DNA from: Stentor coeruleus
Taxonomy: Eukaryota > Ciliophora > Heterotrichea > Heterotrichida > Stentoridae
Assembly (NCBI GenBank): GCA_001970955.1
Contig: MPUH01000024.1
Location: 62,001 to 126,000 of the forward strand
Reading direction: 5' to 3'
DNA length: 64,000 nucleotides
Shown: positions 39,441 to 49,027 of the stretch, piece after piece
Layout: the number at the start of each line of letters is the position of its first letter
How positions within the stretch are numbered: position 1 is the stretch's first letter
The notes under the pieces: model-generated
Told to the model about the DNA's origin: nothing
Seen by the model: the letters and a program-made list of their open reading frames with translations, nothing else
Databases searched by the model: none
Program-made: the position numbers and the translations under genes

Positions 39441-40067
39441 ATGGGGAAAAAAGGTGTGACTTTTGATGAGAAAAGAGAAAGAATGTTGAAGATTTTTTAT
39501 GATAAAGTATTATTTATATAGAAAGAAGTGTTTAATCTTAAAGAACTTGAAACCCTTGGAGGAAAAGCTGGAGTTATATCTATGTCAGTAAAAGAAGTAG
39601 TTCAAAGTTTACTAGATGACAATATGGTAGAACAAGATAAGATCGGAGCAGGGAATTTCATGTGGGCCCTTCCTTCTAAAGGTCGCCAAATACGAATGAA
39701 GAAATTAGATGAGCTTAAAAATTCTATACAAGAAATAAAAACCCAGAAAAAAACTTTAACTCAGCAAATCAACAATCAACTTAAAGATAAACCAGAATCT
39801 TCAGAAAGATTAGAAAAAATGCAGGAACTGAGGAGTTTAATAAGCCAAATACAAGAAGGACAAAAAAGGAAGGAAGTACTTAAATCATGCTCGAAGGGAT
39901 TTTATGATGAATGCTGTTTGAAATATACTGGGCTAAGAGACTCAATAAATCAAATCACTGATAATATTTTTATGGCGAAGTCTTTTCTTCTTAGCCGCAA
40001 TCCTGGACTATCTAGTAGTGAAATTAACAAGCATTTTAATATACCGGAAGATTTAGACAATATATAA
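39441..40067 (+). CDS. MND1: MND1 meiotic recombination protein
   Basis: Exons 39441-39506 and 39522-40067 flank a 15-nt intron (GTATTATTTATATAG). The 203-residue protein starts MGKKGVTFDEKRERMLKIFY, matching MND1 (GLSVEEKRKRMMEIF). The winged helix has KEVFNLKELETLGGKAGVIS, MSVKEVVQSLLDDNMVEQDK, then IGAGNFMWALPSK, all MND1 hallmarks. Coiled coil 80-160 and a C-terminal helix follow. MND1 pairs with HOP2 to stimulate Dmc1/Rad51 strand invasion in meiosis. The intron must be removed or the protein loses the first winged-helix segment. Length equals that of human MND1 (205). It is direct evidence of a meiotic toolkit, since ciliates go through meiosis at conjugation. Confidence 0.94.
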
Positions 40068-40989
40068 TTAGTAGAGTTGTGTATATTGATAAATATTACT
40101 AGGATATGTAAAGACTTTATATGATAATTAAAATTTTTATTTGATTTTTGTGCTCTTTCGTAGGGAGATTTTATGAGTAGTGAAAATTTATTGTGGGTAA
40201 TTTTATTGCTTTAGTCATCAATCCAAATGCAAAAATTTAAGATAAAAAGATAAATTTTTTTCTCATGTGAATTCCTCAAACTTTGAAATAAAGTATTAAA
40301 TTCTGGTATTATAAACTCACTGTCACTAAAAATATCATAATAATCGTTGTTGAATTTTGGAAAACAATTTCTGCTTTTTCTCTATTATGCTAAATTTAGC
40401 ATTCTTAATATGTTGTTTGAAGACCCTTATACATTAGATTTATCATCAAATATTATTGAAAGCCATTAGTTGCAAGCTAAAAGATAGCTTAAAGTCTAAT
40501 CAAATATCTATTGATACAATAATATTTTCCCTATGAATTTTCTACCTAAAGTACTTATTAAATATAATAAACTCCAAATCCGTAGTAAAAATCATATGAT
40601 TTCGATACTTCAAACTGATTGCCACTCATTAGCTAATTTCTAATAAGCCTAGAAATATGGTATTGAAGAATTCAATTCTAACTATTTTCTATACAAAAAC
40701 TATTCTAATGCATGAAAGTTAAAAAATTATATCGATTGTTATAATGCAACAAGTAACTTTTGCATGACAATGTAGGGGTATACTATTAACTTAAATAATT
40801 GCATTCAGAAAATTATAATATTTTTAAAGTCAACAGAAAAAAGTTTTAATTCTAATTATAATAATAATCTTCCATACAAACACTTATTAAACCATCAATA
40901 ATGATTTTCAGTCATCAACAACTAAATTCCATCATAAAAACTTTCAAAATCCTAAAGGTCAAACTATTAATTTAAGCTCTGTAGATAAA
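40068..40989. other. long intergenic region upstream of the acyltransferase pair
   Basis: About 920 bp. One plus-strand frame looks protein-like when TAA/TAG are ignored, but its stop density equals chance for this base composition (see the rejected list). No RNA gene or repeat found. Confidence 0.5.
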
Positions 40990-42522
40990 ATGATTATCTG
41001 CGGGAAGATCCTTATAAAGTATTGACTAAAAAGGGTTATGACATCAATTTGGGTAAAAAAACTACGCATAGAAGGTGAAATCCCAGAAAATGGACCTGTA
41101 CTTATATGCGCTAGTCATATGAATTGCTATTTCGATAGTCTTTCATTACGTTCAGCTTTAGGCTATTTGGTCCCAAGTGTAATTGCCGAAGTTGTAAGTT
41201 TAATATAGTCTACTAAACAGAAGGTTATAGGCTTTGCCAGTGGATTATTTCAAGACATTTCTGTGGATAGGCCAGTTGACCATGCTGTAAAAGGGGTTGG
41301 GCTAATTAAGGGTGAAGGACTAAATATTATAGGACAAGGGACAACATTTTTAAAAGATTTGAAGCCAGGGATGATTATTGAAGCTGATGGAAATGAAAGT
41401 ACTGTGCTAGAAGTTATAAGTGATACATTGGCAAAAGGAACTTATAATTTACCAGCATCATTTATTGATTATAGGATACAGCCTAAATTAGACAATTCAA
41501 AAATGTTTAATAATGTACTTAAGTGGCTGTCTAGTAAAAAACCTTTGTTTATATGTCCTGAGGGTAGGTCACATGAAACTCCTGGGACGATAAAATTTAA
41601 GTCGGGAATTGGAAGGATTGTTTTAGAGTGTTTGAAAGCTAACATTCCAATAAAATTCTATAGTATTGGGGTTAATTATACATATCCTGACTATTTCCGT
41701 GGTAACGTTACAGTGTCAATATCTCCACTTATAGAATTTTCTCAAAGTTTGATTGAACAAGATGAAAGAAAAGCTGTCAAAACTATCGTTGACAAGTTTT
41801 ATTCTGAACTAAACAAAAACGTTATACCTTTACAAAATTATGATGAAGTAAAACTAGTCCATTTCATCTACAGCGAGTTACATGGAAGGGTTAACAAAGG
41901 TCAGCGTATCCAAAAAATCCAAACAATCTGTCAGAAAATCGAAACTCTAAGATCTAAAAGCCTTGATCAATTAACAGAACTTACTGAAAGTTTTTGTAGA
42001 TATAGAGATGTTATTCAAACTAGAGAAATTAGCAAGTATTTCACAAGAAAGCCTGGATTTATTGAAATGTTTTTTTGCTTTATATTTTCAATGATTATTT
42101 TATTATTTGTAAAAAATATTTAGGCTTGTATAGGATGGGCAATTATTTGGCTTGAAAGTATTTATGTTGAAGCTAAGGCTCAGCAGTCAAGATTAAGACT
42201 ACTTTCAAAAATCACATTTAGGAAATCAGGCTGTGATATATTAAACTCAGATCGAATGATATATTTCTTTGCTTCATTTCCTTTGGTTCTTGGGTTTTTT
42301 AATTTGATGTTTTATTTTTATTCTTACTCATTTGTACTTACAGGAGGATTTGCTATTGTTTTTCCTTTGTATATTTATATTTGCTTACTTATGCATGATA
42401 AATATTTGAGCTTGTGGAAAACGATTAATCTTTATATGATGAGTAGTTGTGATTTCGAAGCTATAAGTCAAGCAAGGAAAAGTCTTAAGGTTAGGATTAA
42501 TGATGCCGTAGGACATTCTTAA
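40990..42522 (+). CDS. Gpt2/Sct1-like glycerol-3-phosphate acyltransferase, copy A
   Basis: Four exons with 15-nt introns at 41019-41033, 41194-41208 and 42109-42123. The spliced protein has 495 residues. Acyltransferase motifs: GPVLICASHMNCYFDSL (HX5D at about 38-44, the spacing seen in the fungal Gpt2/Sct1 branch, CAPHANQFID), ISVDRPVDHAVKG, IIGQGTTFL, VLEVISDTLAKGTY, and CPEGRSHETPGTIKFKSGIG (the FPEG-type glycerol-phosphate site). The C-terminus has two or three membrane helices. Gpt2/Sct1 enzymes make lysophosphatidate from glycerol-3-phosphate or DHAP at the ER, the first step of glycerolipid synthesis. A near copy follows at 43358. The start is confirmed by the conserved first intron in both copies. 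Confidence 0.83.
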
Positions 42523-43357
42523 GTAAATCAATTAGTTTTAGTTAGAAATATTATGGAGTATTTATTATAAGAATAAAATTTGTTATAAATTAAAGCAAAA
42601 ATTTAACACAATTTATAGTAAACCCTTGACTAATTACTTATAAATTTTTTAATATCTTTAACTTAAACCATATTTATTACTTATAGTCTGGTTTAATAAA
42701 TCTTATATAATATATTATAATTTTATAAGTTTGATAATATTAATTTTAGAAGTATGCACTTAGAGAATTCATACCTACTTTTCGTTAAGTTCAAAATGTT
42801 ACGGCATTATTGGAGGAACTTGAAATTTTAGTAATATTTTTTCATTTTAAAAAGATTTTTAAGTTCAAAATGTTACGGCATTATTGGAGGAACTTGAAAT
42901 TTTAGTAATATTTTTTCATTTTAAAAAGATATAAAAATATCATAGAACTTCGCTACAAATATTTGACATATATTTAAAAAATAGTTTTTATTCCAAGAAA
43001 AATAAAAACAATTCGAAATTATTTTTTCAAAAAAATAGATAGACTCTTATACTTAAAAAATAAAAAATTTCAAAACAAAAATAGGTAAAATTATTAAAAT
43101 TTATGCATTTTCCTAAAATCCATATCAAAAAAGGCATAACATAACTAAATACTATGAGTTTATAATGTATTACTTCATTAATCCAAAAATATCATAAAAT
43201 AACTAATTTTTTTATATTAAATTATTCAATCTTTCTATTCACCCAGCTCTACTCTATCAATTCCTTTAATAATTTGTATCAACCCATAGCAGTCTCATTC
43301 CTTTAACAAAGTAATTTTCATTAATCTTAATACCTTTATCAAAATAGTTAAGATAAA
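42523..43357. other. spacer between the two acyltransferase copies
   Basis: About 835 bp. It holds a 71-bp direct repeat (listed separately); the rest is AT-rich with the usual G-poor leader before 43358. No further gene seen. Confidence 0.5.
42786..42930. repeat. 71-bp perfect direct repeat in the intergenic spacer
   Basis: Positions 42786-42856 and 42860-42930 are identical, separated by TTT (period 74). The unit has a core less AT-rich than its surroundings (TGTTACGGCATTATTGGAGG). No N lies between the copies, unlike the assembly-type duplications elsewhere in the window. It could encode an 11-residue peptide, but I see no reason to think so. Confidence 0.9.
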
Positions 43358-45115
43358 ATGGTTATTTGCCGGAAAATTTTTTTGAAGTATTGACTACAAA
43401 GTGTTATGTCTTCAGTTTGGATAAAAAAATTGCATATCGAAGGTGAAATCCCAGAAAACGGTCCAGTTTTGATATGCGCAAGCCATATGAACTGTTATCT
43501 AGATATTCTTTCATTACACAATACTCTAGGCTATCATGTTCCAAGTATAGTTGCTGAAGTTGTAATATTTATTTAGTCTGCAAAACAGAAAGTTGTTGGG
43601 ACATTCACTAGATTATTTCAATGCATTCCTGTAGACAGGCCAGTTGACCATGCTGTAAAAGGAGTAGGATTAATTAAAGGAGAAGAAAGAAATATTATAG
43701 GACAAGGGACAAAATTTTTAGAAGATTTGAAGCCAGGAATGATTGTTGAAGCCGATGGAAATGAAAGTGCAGTTTTAGAAGTTATTAATGATACTTTGGC
43801 TATAGGAACTTATAATTTATCAACAACGTTTACTGATTATAGGATACAACCAAAATTGGATAATTCGAAGATGTTTGATAATGTACTTAAGCAGTTTTCT
43901 AGTAAAAAACCTTTGTTTATTTGTCCTGAAGGTAGGTCGCATGAAACTCCTGGGACAATAAAATTTAAGTCGGGTATAGGGAAAATTATTCTAGAATGCA
44001 TGAAAGCTAATATCCCAATAAGAATCTACAGTATTGGGGTCAATTATACATATCCTGACTACTTACGTAATAACATCAATGTTTCAATATCTCCACTCAT
44101 AACTTTTTCTCAAAGCCTACTCAAACAAGATGAAAGAGATGCAGTGAAATTTATAATCAAACATCTTAATAATGAGCTAAACAAAAATGTTATTCCTCTA
44201 AAAACTTATGACGAAGTAAAACTAGCCCATTTTATATATAATGAACTCCATGGAAAAAATAGCAAAGACCAGCGTATCCAAAAAATCCAAAAAATATGTC
44301 AGAAATTTGAAATTCTAAGATCTGAAAGCCCTGAGCAATTAACAGAACTTACTGAAAGTTTTTGTAGGTTTAGAGATGTTATTCAAACTAGAGAAATTAG
44401 CAAATATTTTACAATCAAACCTAAAATTACCGAAATGCTATTTTGCTTTGTATTTNAGAAATTAGCAAATATTTTACAATCAAACCTAAAATTACCGAAA
44501 TGCTATTTTGCTTTGTATTTTCAATGCTTCTTTTAGCTATTGTAAGAATTATTTTAGGCTTGTATAGGTTGGATAATAATTTGGCTTGAAAGTATTTTTA
44601 TTGAAGCTAAGGCTCAACAATCAAGATTAAGATTGCTTTCAAAAATTAAATTTAGGAATACAGGATGTGATATATTANTTCAATGCTTCTTTTAGCTATT
44701 GTAAGAATTATTTTAGGCTTGTATAGGTTGGATAATAATTTGTCTTGAAAGTATTTTTATTGAAGCTAAGGCTCAACAATCAAGATTAAGATTGCTTTCA
44801 AAAATTAAATTTAGGAATACAGGATGTGATATATTAAACTCAGATCGAATGATATATTTCCTTGCTTCAATTCCTTTTGTTCTTGGTTTTTTTAATCTGA
44901 TGTTCTATTTTTATTCTCATTCACTTATACTTACAGGGTGTTTTAATATTGTATTCCCATTCTATATTCATATTTGCTTACTTATGCATGATAAATATAT
45001 GAGTTTGTGGAAAACAATTAACCTTTATATGATGAGTAATGAAGATTTTGAGGCTATATTTCAAGCTAGAAAAAGGCTTAAGATCAGAATTAACGAAAAT
45101 TTAGGTTTAGTTTAA
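43358..45115 (+). CDS. Gpt2/Sct1-like glycerol-3-phosphate acyltransferase, copy B (disrupted only by assembly joins)
   Basis: Tandem paralogue of the gene at 40990, with the same four-exon plan. Introns are at 43387-43401, 43562-43576 and 44542-44557, the last seen again at 44701-44716 because of a duplicated segment. The third intron is 16 nt here and 15 nt in copy A, at the same place. Motifs are conserved: ICASHMNCYLDIL, IPVDRPVDHAVKG and CPEGRSHETPGTIKFKSGIG. The frame is broken at two single Ns (44456 and 44678), each flanked by near-identical 64- and 158-bp repeats. These look like unmerged contig ends, and collapsing them gives a protein colinear with copy A. The two proteins differ at many positions, so the duplication is not recent. 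Confidence 0.8.
44392..44520. repeat. 64-bp duplication around N at 44456 (assembly join)
   Basis: 44392-44455 and 44457-44520 are identical, with one N between. Collapsing them restores the acyltransferase frame. Confidence 0.92.
44520..44836. repeat. 158-bp duplication around N at 44678 (assembly join)
   Basis: 44520-44677 and 44679-44836 match except for one G/T difference (TTTGGCTTG against TTTGTCTTG), with one N between. The single difference looks like an allelic or read-error mismatch that stopped the overlap being merged. Confidence 0.92.
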
Positions 45116-45175
45116 GTTATTCAAGTAGTTTGATAAGAAATATGGTGAAGAGTTTATTTATAAGTTTATAAGTAA

Positions 45176-46162
45176 ATGGAGTATAAGCATTATTTTCATA
45201 ACTCATACAGAAACCCAGTTTGTCGAAGCTGGCACTCAACAGCTACTCTTAAAGATACAAACCTAGTCTTCCCTGTGTTTATAACAAATGAAGCTGGTGA
45301 AAAAACAGAAATAACCTCAATGCCAGGGAATTTCAGATATGGTTATGAACGTATAGTAGAAGAACTTAGACCTTTAGTTGAAAAGAAAGGTGCACATTTA
45401 CAGGCTGTGATGCTTTTTGGGGTAATGAAAGATGAAGAAAAAGACCGAAAAGGGTTATCTTTTGCAAAATCTCCAGTCCTCAAAGCACTTCCTCTATTAA
45501 AAACTGCTTTTCCTTCATTACTTTTATGTGTTGATATATGCTTATGCGCTTATACAACTCATGGCCATTGTGGAGCTTTATTTAAAGATGGGTCGATCAA
45601 CCTTAAAAAATCTCAAAAAAGGATTTCTGATATGGCTTTATTATTTGCCCAAATAGGTGCTGATGTAATTTGTCCTTCTGATATGATGGATGGAAGGATT
45701 TATTATATTAAACAGAAGCTTATTTCTCAAGAATTACATATGCCGATTATGAGCTACTCAACAAAATTTCAAAGTGGATTTTATGGACCTTTTAGAGATG
45801 CTGCACAAAGTGCACCAAGTTTTGGTGATAGGGCAGCTTATCAGCTGCCTCCTTCAGGAAGAGAATTAGGGATTAGAGCTGCTTTAAGAGATGTGGAAGA
45901 AGGAGCTGATTTTGTTATGGTCAAACCTGCTATGCCTTATTTAGACCTTATAAGAGATTTAAAAAACACGGTTAATGTACCTATTGCTTGTTATCATGTC
46001 TCAGGAGAGTTCGCTATGATCTATCATGCTGCTAAAGCTGGAGCACTTGATCTTAAAAGAGCTGTACTTGAGTCTATTACAGGATTTATGCGTGCAGGAG
46101 CGACTGTAATTATCACTTACTTTACTCCTCAGCTTTTAGATTGGCTTAATGAGAATAATTAG
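45176..46162 (+). CDS. ALAD: porphobilinogen synthase (delta-aminolevulinate dehydratase)
   Basis: A 328-residue single-exon enzyme that condenses two 5-aminolevulinate molecules to porphobilinogen, the second step of haem synthesis. Visible: the active-site zinc cysteines CVDICLCAYTTHGHCG (three Cys kept, so the zinc type rather than the magnesium type), Schiff-base lysines in MSYSTKFQSGFYGPFRDA and FVMVKPAMPYLD, and the substrate loop QLPPSGRELGIRAALRDVEE. Length equals the eukaryotic family (330). The start lies only 60 bp after the acyltransferase copy B stop. No targeting peptide, so cytosolic as in animals and fungi. All catalytic residues present. Confidence 0.97.
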   Translation: MEYKHYFHNSYRNPVCRSWHSTATLKDTNLVFPVFITNEAGEKTEITSMPGNFRYGYERIVEELRPLVEKKGAHLQAVMLFGVMKDEEKDRKGLSFAKSPVLKALPLLKTAFPSLLLCVDICLCAYTTHGHCGALFKDGSINLKKSQKRISDMALLFAQIGADVICPSDMMDGRIYYIKQKLISQELHMPIMSYSTKFQSGFYGPFRDAAQSAPSFGDRAAYQLPPSGRELGIRAALRDVEEGADFVMVKPAMPYLDLIRDLKNTVNVPIACYHVSGEFAMIYHAAKAGALDLKRAVLESITGFMRAGATVIITYFTPQLLDWLNENN

Positions 46163-46652
46163 TTTAGAAACCTGGAATTTAAAAAAAATTGTATAATTTA
46201 TAATGGACCGAAACCTATTTTTTACCTAGTTCCCCCAAAGCTATTTTCTATAAGAATTCAATCCAAATCAAAACAATACACTCTTATGTGATATTAATAA
46301 GCATTTTTGCTTAAAAAGAGAACTAGTTTAAAAAATAAACTAAATATGCATGTCAATCCATGCCAATCCACATCAATCCATAAAAATCAAACCAAATCTC
46401 AACTTTTTCATCTAAACACTCACATTATCTTACAAAAAATATCTTCCCAGCTTTTAATCACACCCTCAAACTTTCCCTCCAAATCTTCTCTTCACATAAA
46501 CTTTTATTCCTTTCCCTAAACAACACCTTTAAAATACCTCAAATCCCATAAATTTTAATATCATATCCCTAATCTTCAACTAAAATACCTACACTAATTC
46601 ATCATAAACTTTTTTTTCCATACTAGGCTAACTAAAAAACGTGTGATATAAA
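46163..46652. other. intergenic region with short CAATCCA repeats
   Basis: About 490 bp, C-containing and G-poor toward 46652. Around 46350-46382 there are three close copies of TCAATCCA / CCAATCCA. No gene seen. Confidence 0.45.
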
Positions 46653-48346
46653 ATGAACGAAAAGCAATACAATGAAAAGCAAGTTTGGATATTAAATACA
46701 CACATATGCATAGCTAGTTTTGTATTTCTTTACACTCTAGGCGTTTTCAATACTTGTACTTCGAATGTTGCAGCTTCTTTAAACTGGGGTGTTAACACTT
46801 CAACATACATCAATGTTTTCAGTACTCTTATCTCTGTAGGTCAAACAATAGGATGTTTGATTACCCCTCATTTATTAGACAGGTTTGGAAGGAGAAAAAC
46901 TGTTATTTCTCAAGATATTTTATTTATAGCAGCTAGTATAATGATTGTCATGCCTCATACTATAACATTTGGTATAGGCAGGTTTTTTACTGGCTTCTCA
47001 ACTGGAGTCATGGCGACAGTTAACCCAATTTTTATGAATGAAGTCACTCCAGTTGAAATGATAGGAAAAGTAGGCCCTTTGCTTATTATAACAAGTAGTA
47101 TCGGGCTTTTATCCGCATATAGTTTCGGGTTATTTTTACCTCTTGATAACTTTTCAGATGACCCTTTAAACAATATGTGGATTTTCTTGTTTCTATTCCC
47201 TGCTGTTCTTTGCGCATATCAAATGTTTTATTTTCTTGTTTTTATGAAACATGATACTCCACAATTTTATCTTTCTAAAAACATGACTGCTGAAGCTAAT
47301 CAAGCTTTAAGATTAACACATAATATTAGTGGTATTGGTTCAGGATTACGTAGAGTAAACAGTGATATGCGTGGAAAGACAACTTTAAGTGGAACAAAAC
47401 TCAGTCTTTTTGGAATGTTAAAAGTACCAAGATATAGAAAAATGATCAGAGCCGCTATATTTTTAGCTATAATTCAGCAGTTTTGTGGGATTACTGCGAT
47501 TTATTTTTATTCTACAAGTATATTCATGCAATTAGGTGGAGGGTTGCTTATGGCAAGAGTAGTTACGGTTATTATGGGAGTTGTGAATTTGTTATCAAGT
47601 ATTGGAAGTTTGTTTTTGATACCGTATTTCGGAAGAAAAACCTTGCTTTTATCAGCTGAAATTCTTATTTGCGTTGATATGCTAATACTTGGGATTTGTT
47701 CTGGTTATGTTATTGTTGATAGTTTAGTCCTTGCTATTTTTCTTATTACATTTTTTGCACCATTTGGATATGGATTAGCAGCTGTTTTTTGGATGTATTT
47801 ATCAGAAATTTTAAATGATCAGATTTTCAGTTTTGCTTGTATTATTAGCTTTGGTTTAAGTATTCCTGTTAGTTTAGTATTTCCTATTGCCGTTGATGGA
47901 GTTGGAATTGGGAATTGTTTTTTATTTTTTTCTGTTTCTATGGCGCTTGGAAGCTTTTATACATTTTTTGACACAATTGAGACTAGAGGGAAAGAAAAAG
48001 AACAAATTTTATTTGAAATGAAAGTACTTGATGCTTCTGTAGTTCCGGATAAGGATGTTGAAGAAAGTGATAGTTTGCAAGAAGATGTTGATGATGAAGA
48101 AAATGCAGATAATTCGGTTGAAAAGAATAATGAAAAAAATGATCTTGATAAAACAAATTATTCTCCTGAGAAAATAGTGGNAAGGAAAATGCAGATAACT
48201 CAGTTGAAAAGAATAATGAAAAAAATGATCTTGATAAAACAAATTATTCTCCTGAGAAAATAGTGGGAGAGGAGGAGATTATTAAGGATGATGCGAATGA
48301 TAATTCGTTTAGTACTGGACTGAATTATTCTGCAACAAACAAATAA
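46653..48346 (+). CDS. major-facilitator sugar transporter (SLC2/HXT type)
   Basis: About 12 membrane helices over the first 440 residues, with family signatures: DRFGRRKTV (loop 2-3), GRFFTGFSTGVMATVNPIFM, NEVTPVEMIGKVG (PESPR-like region), LAIIQQFCGITAIYFYSTSI (helix 7 QQxxGxN-type, with Thr-Ala for Asn), YFGRKTLL (loop 8-9) and TIETRGK (PETKG). This is the hexose transporter layout; substrate cannot be read off. The helix-7 Asn is replaced, which could alter sugar choice. The acidic tail contains an N at 48181 between two 80-bp copies that differ at two positions. The reading frame shifts there only because of that join, and the gene ends at TAA 48346. Confidence 0.86.
48101..48265. repeat. 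80-bp duplication around N at 48181
   Basis: 48101-48180 and 48186-48265 match except at two positions, with N and four bases between. It encodes part of the acidic tail of the transporter. An assembly join between alleles is likely. A genuine diverged tandem repeat is possible, since the copies are not identical. Confidence 0.8.
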
Positions 48347-49027
48347 ATATATTAGGAATAAACAGATATATATAATTATTTAGTATGAGAGTGATAGTTA
48401 AGTATGCTTTTTATTATGATTATATATGTTATTGATTTTTTTTTTAAAGAAAACTATATGAGTTTATTACAAAACTAGAATTACAAAGAATGGAATTGAA
48501 TTTTTATTTCTGAATTTTGTATATAATAATATTTCTAGTTTAAGATTTGAGAGATGTTAATTACATAGATTATAATTTTTTAAAACAGATTAAAAAATAA
48601 ATTCAGTACCTGCTTGATTAACTCTCTTATAAATTATCCTATGCTACTACAATAAATTATCCTATTTAAAATTATTTTATAAGGAATTAATCTATATACA
48701 TTAAAGATAAATATAATATATCACTCAATAGTATTATTAAAACTTATTACAAGTAAGTTTATATAACCACATAATATAACCTTTTATTTTTACCACATAT
48801 AAAAAATATTAATTCAAACTTATACTTAAAAAAAAACTACCAAAGTATAATTTAATGCTTAAATATAATTAACTATATCTTATGAAACTACCAAAAGCAA
48901 CAAAAACTTATATAAATTTTATAAAATACTTGATATCAAATAAAATTTAAAATTTGAATAATGTATTAAGGTTTATTAATGTAATTACCTCTAATACATT
49001 TATTAGCATAAAATCTGTATATAAATA
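48347..49027. other. intergenic region, no gene seen
   Basis: About 680 bp of AT-rich DNA, C-poor near the transporter stop and G-poor after about 48650. No frame or structured RNA seen. Confidence 0.5.

Noticed and set aside
40200-40910. A plus-strand frame that reads like a 200-residue protein if TAA and TAG are taken as glutamine, suggesting a reassigned code or foreign gene.
   Set aside because: Roughly 13 stops in about 200 codons is close to what this base composition gives by chance, and all recognisable genes here use TAA/TAG as real stops or hide them in 15/16-nt introns.
46307-46519. A 70-codon frame before the transporter.
   Set aside because: It lies in G-poor leader-type DNA and its His/Asn/Ser/Thr content simply reflects that composition.
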